A DNA stretch of 64,000 bases from Risungbinella massiliensis (GCF_000942395.1 NZ_LN812103.1:1100906-1164905); one strand, 5' to 3'; shown: positions 7,480-17,588, numbered from the stretch's first letter. Notes: a model not told the origin generated them from the letters alone. Translations and numbers: made by a program.

Positions 7480-8959
7480 GATACCCTCCAGTTGCCGCTT
7501 GCATGATTTTTTCTAAGGTCGCTTCGCGCCTGAAAAGTTCGCGAACAATCATCCCATCGACCATCACTAAGATTCGATCTGCCAGAGTAAGCAACTCCGA
7601 AAATTCACTGGTAAAGTAGAGAATTCCCTTTCCCTGTTCAGCAAGGGAGCGAATGAGAGAAAATACATCTTCTTTCGCACCGATATCGATTCCTTTAGTG
7701 GGTTCGTCCAAGAGAAAGAGATCTGCATTTGTTTCCAACCATTTGCCGATGGAAACCTTTTGTTGATTGCCACCACTTAGTTGCCGTAAGGAATGGGTTA
7801 GGGAGGGGGTTTTTACTCTCAGTCGGTTTACTAACTGTTCTGCGAATTGATTTTCGCTTCGTTTTTTTAGCCAACCCCATCTAGTAAATCGCTTCAGACT
7901 GGGTAATGAGAGATTGTGTGTAAGAGGGAAATCAACGAGTAGTCCTTCTTTTCGTCGCTCTTCGGGGACAAGGGTGATTCCTGCTTGAATCGCTTTTTGC
8001 GGACTAGTAAGTGAAATTTCTCTGCCTTTGACGATTATATTTTTACTACTTTTGTCTCTTCCGAACAGAGCTCGTGCCGTTTCCGTTTTTCCGGCACCAA
8101 CAAGCCCAGCTATTCCTAAGACTTCCCCTTTATACAGAGTAAAAGAAAGTGCTTGTCCTGTTTTTGCTACATAAAACTGGTTTAGTTCTAGTAACGGTTT
8201 TCCGATTGGTTTATTTTCTTTAATACTGATAGCTGAAATGGTTTTCCCCAACATATAACGAATTAATTCGTCTGTTGTTACTTCTTTGGTCTTCTGTACT
8301 GTAACAACTTGTCCATCGCGGAGAACAGTGATCCGGTCGGAGATTTCTTTGACCTCTGGTAACCGGTGTGAAATATAGATAATGCCAACTCCCTTTTCTT
8401 GCAAGCGGCGAATGACGGAAAAAAGAATGTTTGTTTCCCGTTCGCTAAGGGGGGCAGTGGGTTCATCTAAAATGAGAAATTTTACGTCACTGGCGATGGT
8501 GCGGGCGATTAGGATCATTTGCTTTTCGGCGAGAGTACAAGAGGAGATCAGTTTGTCTACTGGAATTTCGATTCCTACTTCTTGTAATAGCTCTTTCGCT
8601 CGCTGTTTTCGTTTCTTCCAACTGACAAGAGCAGAGCCTCTTAACAACTCATCAAGGGTCAAATTTTCTACTACACTAAGTTCAGGAATGAGAGCGGTGT
8701 CCACCTCTTGTACGACTATACCGATCCCTTCTTGAATCGCTTGGGCAGGCGAAGAAAGTTGAAGGATATGTTCACCCATGTGCATCTCCCCAACGTCTTG
8801 TTTTACTTGTCCAGATAAGATTTTCATTAGCGTGCTTTTTCCAGCTCCATTCACCCCGATGAGGGCATGGACTTCTCCGGGTTTAACGGAGAAATCCACT
8901 TTTTTGACAACTTGATGGGAGGCATAAGATTTTTCGATTTGCGTCATAGTTAGGTTCAT
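7454..8959 (-). CDS. Sugar-type ABC ATPase, RbsA-like (two nucleotide-binding domains)
   Basis: 501 residues holding two ABC domains in tandem. Domain 1 has Walker A GVNGAGKST (about residue 34) and Walker B ILDEPTAPLS; its signature is degenerate (CTLAEKQM), as usual in RbsA/MglA. Domain 2 has GLVGAGKTE (about 290), signature LSGGNQQKVSIGKW and Walker B LLDEPTKGID. The ATG overlaps the stop of the binding-protein gene by 4 bases (ATGA). It powers the importer formed with the neighbouring permease and lipoprotein. Confidence 0.9.
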   Translation of the reverse strand: MNLTMTQIEKSYASHQVVKKVDFSVKPGEVHALIGVNGAGKSTLMKILSGQVKQDVGEMHMGEHILQLSSPAQAIQEGIGIVVQEVDTALIPELSVVENLTLDELLRGSALVSWKKRKQRAKELLQEVGIEIPVDKLISSCTLAEKQMILIARTIASDVKFLILDEPTAPLSERETNILFSVIRRLQEKGVGIIYISHRLPEVKEISDRITVLRDGQVVTVQKTKEVTTDELIRYMLGKTISAISIKENKPIGKPLLELNQFYVAKTGQALSFTLYKGEVLGIAGLVGAGKTETARALFGRDKSSKNIIVKGREISLTSPQKAIQAGITLVPEERRKEGLLVDFPLTHNLSLPSLKRFTRWGWLKKRSENQFAEQLVNRLRVKTPSLTHSLRQLSGGNQQKVSIGKWLETNADLFLLDEPTKGIDIGAKEDVFSLIRSLAEQGKGILYFTSEFSELLTLADRILVMVDGMIVRELFRREATLEKIMQAATGGYHGSNTQSI

Positions 8960-10086
8960 TTTTTCTTCACCTCCTCAGCTAATGTTTTCATCCATGGAGT
9001 ATAAGCTACATTTGATTTGCCCCAACCTTCAATGTGTTGATCGAGCTGGTTCATCGATACTTGTTTGTTAGGAATTGTCTGTTTTTCCACAAGATGAGGC
9101 TGTATGCTATAGATTTGGGGCGTTGGTTCGCCAGCGATTTTCTGATAGAGGAAACGAACTTGAATTTTCCCTACTTCTGCTGGATCGGTGGCGGTAGTTG
9201 CTACCCAAGGACTATTTTTTTGTTGCATGAGTTGTAGATCTTCATCACTTAAATCAATGCCATATACTTTAATCTCGGTTCGACCTGCTTGTTGAATGGC
9301 GCGTGTCGCTCCTTTAGCAAACTCATCCCACGGTGCAAATACGGCGTCTATATCCCCTTTATTAGGATATTTCGCAAGGATTGCCTCCATCTGTGCCTGT
9401 GTATCTAAAGCAGTGTTAGAGGTGGCATTTCCGAATTTAGCAATCTCCTTCATATTGGGATAACGTTGTTTAAATGCTTCATATATTACGTTGCGCCGCT
9501 CCATTGGCGTGAAACCACCTACCCAGATATAAACGATATTTCCTTTCCCATTAAGATCTTGGGCAAGAGTTCGTAAGGTATTCCAGGCAAGACTGTAGTC
9601 ATCCTGGTCGATGACGGTTACCCCAGGGATATTTAGGTCGCTATCAAAAGCAACGACGGGAATTCCAGCAGCAACTGCTTTTTTTACACTAGGGGTGAGG
9701 GCATCAGCACGTCCGTGATCTAAGAGAATTCCATCTACTTTTTGGCTGACAGCTGTATCAATGTAGGAAGCCATTTTACTTAGATCATTATCTGCGTTGT
9801 AGACTTGTACTTCTCCACCAAACTCTTTTACTTGTGATTGAACACCAGAAATATATTGACTGGAGAAAGTACCGATTGACAGCTGAGTAATTACGGCGAT
9901 TTTGATGGGTTTTTTTAGTTTAGCGGGAATTTCCTTTGAACCTGTTTGGTTTCCGAGTGGTTCAGTAGAGGTTTCTGTTGTTTGGTTTCCTTTATTTTGT
10001 GATATCAGATCTTGTTCACTGGTACATGCGGCTAACAGAAGTATGGCAACTAGTATAAAAATAGTAAGTTTGTTTACTGCTTTCAC
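8956..10086 (-). CDS. ABC transporter substrate-binding lipoprotein (periplasmic-binding-protein-like, RbsB type)
   Basis: 376 residues from GTG 10086 (AAGGAG 7 bases upstream). Residues 1-21 are a lipoprotein signal ending in lipobox LLAAC, so Cys21 is the likely lipid-anchored residue. A Thr/Gln/Asn-rich linker (22-55) leads to a type I sugar-binding fold starting [20 protein letters not shown]. Conserved features include [13 protein letters not shown] and [16 protein letters not shown]. Being the first transporter gene directly after mtnA (stop and start overlap) marks it as the probable methylthioribose-binding protein; this is inference from operon context. Confidence 0.85.
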   Translation of the reverse strand: MKAVNKLTIFILVAILLLAACTSEQDLISQNKGNQTTETSTEPLGNQTGSKEIPAKLKKPIKIAVITQLSIGTFSSQYISGVQSQVKEFGGEVQVYNADNDLSKMASYIDTAVSQKVDGILLDHGRADALTPSVKKAVAAGIPVVAFDSDLNIPGVTVIDQDDYSLAWNTLRTLAQDLNGKGNIVYIWVGGFTPMERRNVIYEAFKQRYPNMKEIAKFGNATSNTALDTQAQMEAILAKYPNKGDIDAVFAPWDEFAKGATRAIQQAGRTEIKVYGIDLSDEDLQLMQQKNSPWVATTATDPAEVGKIQVRFLYQKIAGEPTPQIYSIQPHLVEKQTIPNKQVSMNQLDQHIEGWGKSNVAYTPWMKTLAEEVKKK

Positions 10087-11150
10087 TTGTTATTCTCCTT
10101 TGCCTTCCATTGTGCAAGTTCTTCTTGATAGTTCCCATAAGCAATCCCTGCATCGGTGATAATGGCTGTGATATATTCATGTGGTGTTACATCAAAGGCT
10201 GGATTGTATACTTTGGTTCCCTGAGGAGCAATCGATTGTCCCGAAATCTGTGTGATTTCTTCTGCCTGGCGTTCTTCAATCGGAATTTCTTCTCCAGTTG
10301 CTGTTGTTAAGTCAATCGTGGACAGTGGTGAAGCGACATAAAAAGGAATTCCTAAGGATTTGGCTTGTATGGCTAGACCCAATGTACCGATTTTGTTAGC
10401 CACATCTCCATTCGCCGCTATGCGATCACATCCGACGATGATGGCAGAGATCCTTTTGGTTTTGATTGTATGTGCTGCCATATTGTCCGTGATTAAGGTA
10501 ACATCAATGTCAGCTTGTTGTAGTTCCCATGTAGTTAGTCGCGCGCCTTGTAAAACAGGTCGAGTTTCACAAGCATAAATATGTAAATCCCATCCTCTTT
10601 CTTTGGCAAGGTAAAAAGGAGCTAACGCGGTTCCATATCTAGCTGTAGCGATTCCACCTGCATTACAGTGCGTGAGAATCCGATCCCCATTACGAAACAA
10701 GATCAGGGCATGTTCGCCGATTTTTCGACAGATGGTTTCATCTTCTTGTTGGATACGAAGTGCCTCTTGTTGGATATTGGCGATGGCTTCTTTCACACTG
10801 GTAGCTGTTTTCGCTTTTTCGACTACTCGCTCCAACGCCCAAAATAAATTAACTGCAGTAGGACGGGAGGTAGCGAGTAACTCCTTGTTTCGCTGCAATT
10901 CTTTTAGAAACTCGGATAAATCCAGTGCTTGCCATTTGTTCGCCCATATAGCCAATCCAAAGGCTGCCGTCATTCCAATTGCAGGTGCTCCTCGTACTTT
11001 TAATGTGTAAATCGCATCCCACACGTCTTCAATGCTGGAGATGGTAAGATAAACAGTACGATGGGGAAGTTGTTGTTGATCTAAAATCAATAGATAATCT
11101 TGTTTGTACTCTACCGATGAAATCCAAGTTTTTTTGATAGCAACTGTCAT
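10083..11150 (-). CDS. mtnA: S-methyl-5-thioribose-1-phosphate isomerase
   Basis: 355 residues, the usual length. It converts methylthioribose-1-phosphate to methylthioribulose-1-phosphate in methionine salvage. Family motifs seen: [17 protein letters not shown] near residue 50, [17 protein letters not shown] at about 160 (catalytic Cys), and [20 protein letters not shown] at about 240 (catalytic Asp). Its ATG overlaps the mtnK stop (ATGA), so the two are translationally coupled, and its own stop overlaps the start of the binding-protein gene. Homology to eIF2B-type proteins is known for this family, but the CNAGG motif fits MtnA. Confidence 0.95.
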   Translation of the reverse strand: MTVAIKKTWISSVEYKQDYLLILDQQQLPHRTVYLTISSIEDVWDAIYTLKVRGAPAIGMTAAFGLAIWANKWQALDLSEFLKELQRNKELLATSRPTAVNLFWALERVVEKAKTATSVKEAIANIQQEALRIQQEDETICRKIGEHALILFRNGDRILTHCNAGGIATARYGTALAPFYLAKERGWDLHIYACETRPVLQGARLTTWELQQADIDVTLITDNMAAHTIKTKRISAIIVGCDRIAANGDVANKIGTLGLAIQAKSLGIPFYVASPLSTIDLTTATGEEIPIEERQAEEITQISGQSIAPQGTKVYNPAFDVTPHEYITAIITDAGIAYGNYQEELAQWKAKENNK

Positions 11151-12364
11151 TTAGATCCCTCCTGTACCAAACGAAGAAGTAGATCTGGATGATCTAGTTG
11201 TTTGTGCTTTTTAATTAATTTTGTTCCAAGTCGTAACGCTTTTTGCTTTATCGTGTATTGAATTTTCAAATCTTGAATCGAATTTAAATCTTCGACTTGT
11301 GCTAAACCAATGGTGCGGCGAATCACTTCACATCCAGCGAATCCAATCGTGTCAACCCAAACTTTATCGAGGAAAAGTTCGACTGAGCCATCTATTTTGG
11401 TAAAGACATCATTTCCTTTGCTACTCCATAATTCTCTAAATTGCCTTGTAAAATGGTTCCAAGTATCTTTTATTACGTCCAGTAAATAAGTCCGATAGGA
11501 TGGACAGTCTACTTCATCACGGAACGTTGCTTCTTGTGAAAGATAGTTTAGCAGGAGATTGGCGAAAAATTGTCCCAGATCAAATCCGATTGGACCAACG
11601 AAAGCAAACTCAGGATCAATTACTTTCGTAGATTCTTCCGTTACAAAAATGCTTCCCGAGTGAAGATCACCGTGTAAAAGTGCTTCCGCTTCAGTCAAAA
11701 ACTGAAATTTTAACTTGGCTACTTCACGTTTTAACTCTTGATCATCCCATAGTTCTTTTACTATTGGGTGCAGAACCTTCGGAATTTCATTGGTCTCATG
11801 ATCGAAAAAGGGATCAGTCAACACTAGATCTTCTGTTATCTTGCATAATTCTGGATTTAAAAACTCCTTGACTAGTTCTTTTTTGGCAAAGGGATGCAGG
11901 AAGAAATCGCTTGTGTGAAACAAGGTTTGCGCAGTATAGGTACCGATGTGCTCTGCTAGTTTAGGATAACGTTTTCCAGCGATTAGCCCTTTACGTAGAA
12001 TGGTATGAGAAGATAAATCCTCCATCACCGTAAGGGCAAGCGTATGATCCGTATAAAGAACTTGTGGTACCAGTTCTGGAACCAATTCAGCCGCCTTTTT
12101 AAGTGATTCGCTTTCTATCCGTGCACGGTCCAGCGTGAGTGGCCAACTTTCTCCAACCACTTTGGCATAAGGAAGGGCTTGTTTCACAATTAACGATTTA
12201 CTTGTAGCTGGTTCTACCAGGTGGAAAATATAGTTTAAGTTTCCATCACCAATTTCGTTAATCTCTAATTGATCGACTTGATCAAAATAGTGTAGCGGTT
12301 CGACCACACTCTTCACTGTTTCTACAGTAAGTGGCTGATAGTTTTTGGCAACAGTTGCTGTCAT
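11147..12364 (-). CDS. mtnK: S-methyl-5-thioribose kinase
   Basis: 405 residues from ATG 12364, chosen because GAGGAAG precedes it and it lies downstream of the riboswitch terminator; the longer frame to 12448 would run through the leader. It phosphorylates methylthioribose with ATP at C1. The aminoglycoside-phosphotransferase-like fold is seen in the N-lobe [11 protein letters not shown] (about residue 40), the catalytic loop [13 protein letters not shown] (about 230) and the metal-binding [11 protein letters not shown]. First gene of the salvage/import operon and controlled by the SAM riboswitch upstream. Confidence 0.95.
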   Translation of the reverse strand: MTATVAKNYQPLTVETVKSVVEPLHYFDQVDQLEINEIGDGNLNYIFHLVEPATSKSLIVKQALPYAKVVGESWPLTLDRARIESESLKKAAELVPELVPQVLYTDHTLALTVMEDLSSHTILRKGLIAGKRYPKLAEHIGTYTAQTLFHTSDFFLHPFAKKELVKEFLNPELCKITEDLVLTDPFFDHETNEIPKVLHPIVKELWDDQELKREVAKLKFQFLTEAEALLHGDLHSGSIFVTEESTKVIDPEFAFVGPIGFDLGQFFANLLLNYLSQEATFRDEVDCPSYRTYLLDVIKDTWNHFTRQFRELWSSKGNDVFTKIDGSVELFLDKVWVDTIGFAGCEVIRRTIGLAQVEDLNSIQDLKIQYTIKQKALRLGTKLIKKHKQLDHPDLLLRLVQEGSK

Positions 12365-12398
12365 AGTGATTTCTTCCTCGCTTTTGTTTTTTGATATC

Positions 12399-12430
12399 AA
12401 AAAAGCCCCTTTCGCAAAGAAAGAGGCTTG
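12399..12430 (-). terminator. SAM-riboswitch-controlled terminator before mtnK
   Basis: On the minus strand AAGCCTCTTTC and GAAAGGGGCTT pair around TTTGC and are followed by TTTTTT. Placed between the SAM aptamer and the mtnK ribosome-binding site, it is the OFF structure of the attenuator. Confidence 0.8.
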
Positions 12431-12449
12431 GGATTCTTGTTCCGTCACC

Positions 12450-12600
12450 TCTTATCTTGCAAAACATTCGTTTTGCTGGAATTAGCACCGTGCCTTCGTG
12501 GTTGTTCCACGGCCCCTTACAGGGCCCCATCTCGCGATGGAATTACGGTCGGTTGCTGGGCTTCATCGGGCCATTTCCCTCCACCTGCTCTTGATAAGAG
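12450..12600 (-). promoter_or_regulatory. SAM-I (S-box) riboswitch upstream of mtnK
   Basis: Minus-strand aptamer with P1 arms CTCTTATC (12600-12593) and GATAAGAG (12457-12450). Between them are the diagnostic blocks AGAGCAGGTGGAGGGA, GGCCCGATGAAGCCC, GCAACC and GGTGCTAATTCC. The P3/P4 part is longer than in the mtnW copy (an extra GC-rich hairpin with GGGGCC and GGCCCC). High SAM should stabilise P1 and let the terminator at 12399-12430 form, switching the mtnK-mtnA-ABC operon off. Confidence 0.95.
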
Positions 12601-12869
12601 ACCAAACATATTTAATTTTGTTTAAGCATCAATTTGTCGAAAAAGTGATTTGTTGATTAGTCCGAATACTAAACCTTAAGCAGTTTGTTTGTCAATACTC
12701 CAAATGACAAAAGCTTGAAAATAATTTACAAAAACAAAAAAAGAAAGACATGTTTTTTTCTTTGTATAAGTGAAAAATCACCATAACCAATAACATTTTT
12801 TACGTTGTTTAGATCTCTTTTTGAATATCCTGGCGATACATGAGAGGATCATTTCTAAGAAAAAAGTTT
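12601..12869. other. Divergent control region between mtnK and mtnE
   Basis: Holds the minus-strand promoter at 12666-12695 and an AT-rich stretch with AAAGAAA/TTTCTTT pairing near 12735-12765 that could be a weak terminator. No gene seen. Confidence 0.4.
12666..12695 (-). promoter_or_regulatory. Promoter of the mtnK operon
   Basis: Minus strand reads TTGACA, 18 bases, TAGTAT, placed about 65 bases before the riboswitch aptamer. This fits a sigma-A promoter for the leader transcript. Confidence 0.5.
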
Positions 12870-12898
12870 TTGACAGATGTTTTCTTACGTTGTAACAT
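12870..12898 (+). promoter_or_regulatory. Promoter of mtnE
   Basis: TTGACA (12870-12875), 17-base spacer, TAACAT (12893-12898), 30 bases before the mtnE start codon. It is divergent from the mtnK promoter. No SAM riboswitch precedes mtnE. Confidence 0.55.
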
Positions 12899-12927
12899 AA
12901 GTCACTAAAACGAGAAGTGAAGGCAAA

Positions 12928-14127
12928 ATGAAAAAATTCCAACAAGCAGATGTACTTAATTTTCTTCCTGAACAATTTTTTGCGAAACTTGTAAAAAAAG
13001 TAAATTATTTTACAGAACAAGGGATCGATGTCATTAATTTGGGTCAAGGAAATCCAGATTTACCAACCCCACCACATATCGTGGAGTCATTACAACAGGC
13101 AGCGGCAAATCCGCAATTTCATAAATATTCCCCGTTTCGTGGCTATGATTTTTTAAAACAGGCGATTGCCAATTTTTACAAACGGGAGTATGGAGTAAAT
13201 CTTGACCCTGAGAAGGAAGTAGCAGTTCTCTTTGGTGGAAAAGTAGGCTTGGTAGAAATTTCGCAATGCTTTTTAAACCCGGGGGATGTGGCGTTAGTTC
13301 CTGATCCTGGATATCCCGACTATTGGTCGGGGATTGCTATGGCACAGGCGCAGATGGTTAAAATGCCTCTTCTGGCAGAGAATGATTTTTTACCTGATTA
13401 CTCCAAGATCGCGGATGAAGTTTACCACCAAGCGAAATTGATGTTTTTAAATTATCCCAATAACCCCACCGCTGGAGTTGCTACATCAGAGTTTTTCCAG
13501 CAAACTGTAAACCAAGCAGAACAACATAATCTTCTGGTTGTTCACGATTTTGCTTATGGTGCGATCGGTTTTGATGGGCAAAAACCACTTAGTTTTTTAC
13601 AAACTCCTGGTGCCAAAGAGGTGGGGGTGGAAATCTATACCATGAGCAAAACTTATAACATGGCTGGATGGCGTGTTGGTTTTGCATTGGGCAATGAATC
13701 TGTGATCGAAAAGATCAACTTGCTTCAAGATCACTTCTATGTCAGTTTGTTTGGTGCGGTTCAACGAGCAGCGGCTACAGCACTTCTTAGTTCTCAAGAT
13801 TGTGTGAAAAAATTAGTTGCTACTTATGAACAGCGGAGAAATGTATTTATTTCTGGACTGAATGATATAGGTTGGGAAGTACAAGCGCCAAAAGGTTCCT
13901 TTTTCTGTTGGTTACCAGTACCAGAAGGGTATACTTCAGAAACGTTTGCGGATGCACTATTGGAGCAAGCACATGTCGCCGTTGCACCTGGGATTGGTTT
14001 TGGTAAAGAAGGGGATGGATTTGTGCGTGTTGGTTTGTTAACTGATGAAGTAAGATTGCTGGAAACAGTAGAGCGGATCAAGCGTTGTCACTTTTTTTCA
14101 AAAAAAAAATTGACAAAAGAAAAATAA
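12928..14127 (+). CDS. mtnE: PLP-dependent aminotransferase, probable 2-keto-4-methylthiobutyrate transaminase
   Basis: 399 residues, fold-type I class I/II aminotransferase. N-terminal INLGQGNPDLPTPPHI, cofactor region NYPNNPTAGV (about 175), DFAYG (about 207) and Schiff-base lysine in TMSKTYNMAGWRVGF (about 240) are all present. Members of this group transaminate broad substrates. Its place directly before the mtnW operon and its similarity in order to Bacillus gene clusters make the last step of methionine salvage (KMTB to methionine) the likely role. It has its own promoter and a GAAGG ribosome-binding site. Confidence 0.85.
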   Translation: MKKFQQADVLNFLPEQFFAKLVKKVNYFTEQGIDVINLGQGNPDLPTPPHIVESLQQAAANPQFHKYSPFRGYDFLKQAIANFYKREYGVNLDPEKEVAVLFGGKVGLVEISQCFLNPGDVALVPDPGYPDYWSGIAMAQAQMVKMPLLAENDFLPDYSKIADEVYHQAKLMFLNYPNNPTAGVATSEFFQQTVNQAEQHNLLVVHDFAYGAIGFDGQKPLSFLQTPGAKEVGVEIYTMSKTYNMAGWRVGFALGNESVIEKINLLQDHFYVSLFGAVQRAAATALLSSQDCVKKLVATYEQRRNVFISGLNDIGWEVQAPKGSFFCWLPVPEGYTSETFADALLEQAHVAVAPGIGFGKEGDGFVRVGLLTDEVRLLETVERIKRCHFFSKKKLTKEK

Positions 14128-14138
14128 TCAATCACAAT
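14110..14138 (+). promoter_or_regulatory. Probable promoter of the mtnW operon leader
   Basis: TTGACA (14110-14115), 17 bases, CACAAT (14133-14138), overlapping the 3' end of mtnE and about 40 bases before the riboswitch. The -10 match is weak. Confidence 0.4.
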
Positions 14139-14176
14139 CACAAGTAATTTCATAGTGATTCGAACAGTTAGTTTTT

Positions 14177-14287
14177 CTCTTATCAAGAGCAGGTGGAGGG
14201 ACGAGCCCGATGAAACCCGGCAACCGATTTACCCTGATGGGTAAAAACGGTGCTAATTCTTGCAGCTAGGAAGCTGAGAGATAAGAG
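14177..14287 (+). promoter_or_regulatory. SAM-I (S-box) riboswitch upstream of mtnW
   Basis: P1 arms CTCTTATC and GATAAGAG enclose AGAGCAGGTGGAGGGA, GAGCCCGATGAAACCCGG, GCAACC and CGGTGCTAATTCTTGCAG, the canonical S-box core. The 3' P1 strand continues as AAGAGGAAG, which can pair with CTTCCTCTT in the terminator and so form the antiterminator at low SAM. Controls mtnW-mtnX-mtnB-mtnD. Confidence 0.95.
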
Positions 14288-14310
14288 GAAGCGGTGTTAA
14301 ATATATTTTC

Positions 14311-14339
14311 ACCTCTTCCTCTTTTGGAAGAGGTTTTTT
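14311..14339 (+). terminator. SAM-riboswitch-controlled terminator before mtnW
   Basis: ACCTCTTCC and GGAAGAGGT form a perfect 9-base stem followed by TTTTTT. It is mutually exclusive with the antiterminator pairing described for the riboswitch. Confidence 0.85.
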
Positions 14340-14362
14340 ATTTATACAAAGGAGTGAAGACC

Positions 14363-15604
14363 GTGAGCAATGTAATTGCAACCTATCTTGTCCACGACCC
14401 CAAAGGAAATCTTGCGAAAAAAGCAGAAGGAATCGCACTTGGACTTACGATTGGCTCATGGACGGATTTACCTGAACTTGAGAAAGAACAGCTAAAAAAA
14501 CATAAAGGTACAGTTATAGAAATCAAAGAATTACCTGAATTGGAATCAGTTAACCAATATCTTGGTGGGAAACGGAGCAGAGGCTTAATTAAAATTTCTT
14601 ATCCAGCCGCCAACTTCAGCCCTGATCTACCAGCTATTTTGACTACTGTATTTGGAAAGTTGTCTTTGGATGGAGAAGTAAAGCTAATCGACCTTGATTT
14701 TTCCCCTGATTTAGCAGGTAATTTTCCAGGCCCGAAATATGGTGTAGAAGGTGTTCGCCGTTTACTTAGCGTGTACGACCGGCCACTTTTAATGAGTATT
14801 TTTAAAAGTGTGATCGGTCGCGATCTTCTCTATTTTGAAAAACAGTTGCGAGAGCAAGCATTGGGTGGAATTGATCTTATCAAAGATGATGAAATCTTAT
14901 TTGATAATCCACTTACTCCTTTTGTTGAACGCATTCGCCTAGCGAAAAAAATACTTCAGGAGACAGAACAAGAAACAGGCGAAAAGACATTGTATGCTGT
15001 TAACCTATCGGGACGTACGTTTGAGCTAAAGGAAAAAGCAAAACGAGCTGTTGAACTGGGAGCAGATGTATTGTTGTTTAACGTCTTCACCTATGGATTG
15101 GATATCCTTCAGGAATTGACGGAAGATGCAGAAATTGCCATCCCGATTCTAGCTCATGCCGCATTTTCTGGTGCGGTTACTTCTTCCAAATTGTATGGAG
15201 TAAGTGCCTCCCTATTCTTAGGTAAATTTTTACGAGCTGTGGGAACAGACCTAGCCATTTTCCCATCCCCTTATGGCAGCGTCGCACTGGAAAAAGAATC
15301 AGCTCTGGGCATTGCTTTTGAACTTTCACGACAAGATGTCGGTTGGAAACCTGCTTTTCCTGTACCATCAGCAGGGATTCATCCAGCATTGGTCCCGCAA
15401 TTGGTAGGTGATTTTGGCGTTGATAGTGTGATTAATGCTGGTGGAGGCGTACATGGTCATCCGCAGGGAGCAACTGCAGGCGGAAAAGCTTTCCGACAAG
15501 CAATTCACGCAGTCCAAACAGAACATACACTGGAAGAAGCAGCGCAGGAACAAAAAGAGTTAGCCGATGCACTGGCATTATGGGGAGGAACCGTCAAAGT
15601 ATGA
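14363..15604 (+). CDS. mtnW: 2,3-diketo-5-methylthiopentyl-1-phosphate enolase (RuBisCO-like)
   Basis: 413 residues from GTG 14363, chosen because AAAGGAG lies before it and upstream codons run into the terminator hairpin. A type IV RuBisCO-like protein: it tautomerises the diketone to the enol phosphate without fixing CO2. Key region [16 protein letters not shown] (about residue 170) holds the lysine and acidic residues that bind magnesium in RuBis[19 protein letters not shown] near 365 is the phosphate-binding loop. Its stop overlaps the mtnX start. First gene of the riboswitch-controlled mtnWXBD operon. Confidence 0.95.
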   Translation: MSNVIATYLVHDPKGNLAKKAEGIALGLTIGSWTDLPELEKEQLKKHKGTVIEIKELPELESVNQYLGGKRSRGLIKISYPAANFSPDLPAILTTVFGKLSLDGEVKLIDLDFSPDLAGNFPGPKYGVEGVRRLLSVYDRPLLMSIFKSVIGRDLLYFEKQLREQALGGIDLIKDDEILFDNPLTPFVERIRLAKKILQETEQETGEKTLYAVNLSGRTFELKEKAKRAVELGADVLLFNVFTYGLDILQELTEDAEIAIPILAHAAFSGAVTSSKLYGVSASLFLGKFLRAVGTDLAIFPSPYGSVALEKESALGIAFELSRQDVGWKPAFPVPSAGIHPALVPQLVGDFGVDSVINAGGGVHGHPQGATAGGKAFRQAIHAVQTEHTLEEAAQEQKELADALALWGGTVKV

Positions 15605-16263
15605 GCAAACAGCCAATCATATTCTGTGACTTTGATGGCACGATTACCGAATCAGATAACATTATTGCGATTATGAAGCAGTTTGCACCAATCGGTTGGG
15701 AAGTGCTAAAAGATCAAGTACTGGCACAGGAGATTTCCATCCGTGAGGGTGTGGGCAAGATGTTTTCTCTTTTGCCGAGTACCCTAAAAGAAGAGATCAT
15801 ACAGTTTGTCATGGAAAATGCCAGAATGCGCGAAGGATTTCCTGAGTTCATCGCTTATGCCAAGCGGGAGGATATCCCTTTCTATATTGTAAGTGGTGGA
15901 ATTGACTTTTTTGTAAATCCAATGTTAGAAGGAATTGTAAAAAAAGAGAAAATTTACTGCAATGGTAGCGACTTCTCGAATGAAACGATTCAAATTTTAT
16001 GGCCTTATGAGTGCGATCTTCACTGTACAAATGATTGCGGATGTTGCAAACCATCGATTCTTCGTCAGTTTGACGACCAGCGTTACCACAAAATTGTAAT
16101 TGGTGACTCGATTACTGACTTGCAAGCTGCAAAACTAGCAGACCAAGTATTTGCTCGTGACTTTTTGATTGAAAAATGCGTGGAAAATGAGATTCCCTAC
16201 ACTCCTTTTCAAAACTTTTATGATATTATTCACCATCTTAAAAGAGAGGAGATTCAAGTATGA
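15601..16263 (+). CDS. mtnX: 2-hydroxy-3-keto-5-methylthiopentenyl-1-phosphate phosphatase
   Basis: 220 residues from ATG 15601, which overlaps the mtnW stop (ATGA). HAD superfamily: nucleophile motif [13 protein letters not shown] at residues 8-20 (Asp10, Asp12), motif II Ser in [10 protein letters not shown], and [14 protein letters not shown] as motif IV. A Cys-rich stretch ([13 protein letters not shown], about 138-150) is present as in the Bacillus enzyme, perhaps for structure or metal. It removes phosphate from the enol product of MtnW to give acireductone. Confidence 0.95.
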   Translation: MSKQPIIFCDFDGTITESDNIIAIMKQFAPIGWEVLKDQVLAQEISIREGVGKMFSLLPSTLKEEIIQFVMENARMREGFPEFIAYAKREDIPFYIVSGGIDFFVNPMLEGIVKKEKIYCNGSDFSNETIQILWPYECDLHCTNDCGCCKPSILRQFDDQRYHKIVIGDSITDLQAAKLADQVFARDFLIEKCVENEIPYTPFQNFYDIIHHLKREEIQV

Positions 16264-16910
16264 GCTTAGTGGAGGAACGCTGGGTGGAACTAGCGGAGAT
16301 CAAAGACGACCTAGCGAGACGACACTGGTTTCCAGGTACGAGTGGCAATTTGTCGATCAAAGTAAGTGATGACCCGCTTACCTTTTTGGTAACGGCGAGC
16401 GGAAGAGAGAAAACCAAACGTACTCCAGATGATTTTCTCTTAGTCGATAGAGTGGGGCAACCGCTTGAGTCAACCCATCTCAAAGCATCAGCTGAAACAG
16501 GAATTCACTGTGAAGTATACCGTTTGAGCGATGCTGGATGTTGTCTCCATGTCCATACGATCGACAATAACGTAATCTCTGAACTGTATGCTGAGCAAGG
16601 CTTTATCACCTTTCAAGGACAAGAATTAATTAAGGCATTTGGAATATGGGAGCAGGATGGGACAATAACTGTTCCTATTGTTGAAAATTATGCCGACTTA
16701 CATCATCTCACCCAAGAAGTTGCGAAGGTGATTACTTCTAAATCAAAGGCTGTACTCATCAGAAATCATGGAATTACTGTTTGGGGAAAAAATGCCTTTG
16801 AAGCAAAAAAGCATCTGGAGGCGTTTGAGTTTCTCTTTTCTTATCATGTCAAGATGAGACTTTTGTCTCCATTACCAGTTCTAGCAACAAGACAAAAAGT
16901 AACTATTTAG
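16260..16910 (+). CDS. mtnB: Methylthioribulose-1-phosphate dehydratase
   Basis: 216 residues, class II aldolase fold. Its ATG overlaps the mtnX stop by 4 bases. Phosphate loop GTSGNLSIK at 26-34, catalytic Glu in SAETGIH (Glu79), and zinc ligands His97 and His99 in LHVHT, with a further His in RNHGITVWG region. It dehydrates methylthioribulose-1-phosphate made by MtnA, so its product feeds MtnW. Length is normal for the family. Confidence 0.95.
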   Translation: MSLVEERWVELAEIKDDLARRHWFPGTSGNLSIKVSDDPLTFLVTASGREKTKRTPDDFLLVDRVGQPLESTHLKASAETGIHCEVYRLSDAGCCLHVHTIDNNVISELYAEQGFITFQGQELIKAFGIWEQDGTITVPIVENYADLHHLTQEVAKVITSKSKAVLIRNHGITVWGKNAFEAKKHLEAFEFLFSYHVKMRLLSPLPVLATRQKVTI

Positions 16911-16922
16911 GAGGAAATCAAA

Positions 16923-17456
16923 ATGGCACAACTACGTTTTCATGATACCAACGAAAGAATAGAAAACATGGAAGAAGTAAGCGTTTATCTAAATAACCAA
17001 GGAGTCATCTATGAAAGATGGGATATCTCCAAACTTCCTAGTCACCTACAAGAAAAATATGATCTAACAGATGAAGACAAAGCAGAGATCGTTCAAACAT
17101 TTCGCAAAGAAATGGATGATCTATCCGCACGCCGCGGTTATGTAACAGAAGATGTCATTTCTCTTTCTTCTGCTACTCCGAACTTAGAAGAACTACTAAA
17201 AAACTTTTTACAAGAACATCATCATACTGACGATGAAGTACGATTTATCGTCAGTGGTCATGGGATCTTTGCTATTCAAGGAACCGATGGTCGTTTCTAT
17301 GATGTAGAGCTAGAAGCAGGTGATTTAATCTCTGTACCAGAAAACTACCGTCACTATTTTACTTTGATGGAAGACCGTCAGGTAGTTGCCATTCGAATCT
17401 TTAAAACCAAAGAAGGATGGGTTCCTATTTATGAAAAAGAAGAAGTGGCGAAATAA
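16923..17456 (+). CDS. mtnD: Acireductone dioxygenase
   Basis: 177 residues, cupin fold, ATG with AGGAGGAAATC upstream. Metal ligands are visible as H-x-H-x3-E in HHHTDDE (His99, His101, Glu105) and His144 in YRHYF. With iron the family cleaves acireductone to the methionine precursor KMTB plus formate; with nickel it makes CO and methylthiopropionate. Last gene of the operon. A terminator-like repeat lies 100 bases downstream. Confidence 0.95.
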   Translation: MAQLRFHDTNERIENMEEVSVYLNNQGVIYERWDISKLPSHLQEKYDLTDEDKAEIVQTFRKEMDDLSARRGYVTEDVISLSSATPNLEELLKNFLQEHHHTDDEVRFIVSGHGIFAIQGTDGRFYDVELEAGDLISVPENYRHYFTLMEDRQVVAIRIFKTKEGWVPIYEKEEVAK

Positions 17457-17555
17457 TACGGATAAAATGTCAAAGGAAAAGATAAAAAAGGAATTATATT
17501 TTATCAAAAAATAAAAAAAGAGTCAGCTTTTCTACCATTTGGTATTATTCCCTTC

Positions 17556-17588
17556 AAGTCGGGTTCCCCTAGAGGAACTCGACTTTTT
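17556..17588 (+). terminator. Terminator and dispersed repeat, copy 2
   Basis: AAGTCGGGTTCCCCT and AGAGGAACTCGACTT pair and are followed by a T run, closing the mtnW operon. The sequence after it, TTTTTTGATATAGTGACCAC and ATTGATAAA, is shared with copy 3 at 21813-21895, so the repeat unit is longer than the hairpin. Confidence 0.8.

Noticed and set aside
10360-11010. Several plus-strand frames inside mtnA
   Set aside because: Antisense shadows; mtnA motifs on the minus strand are unambiguous.
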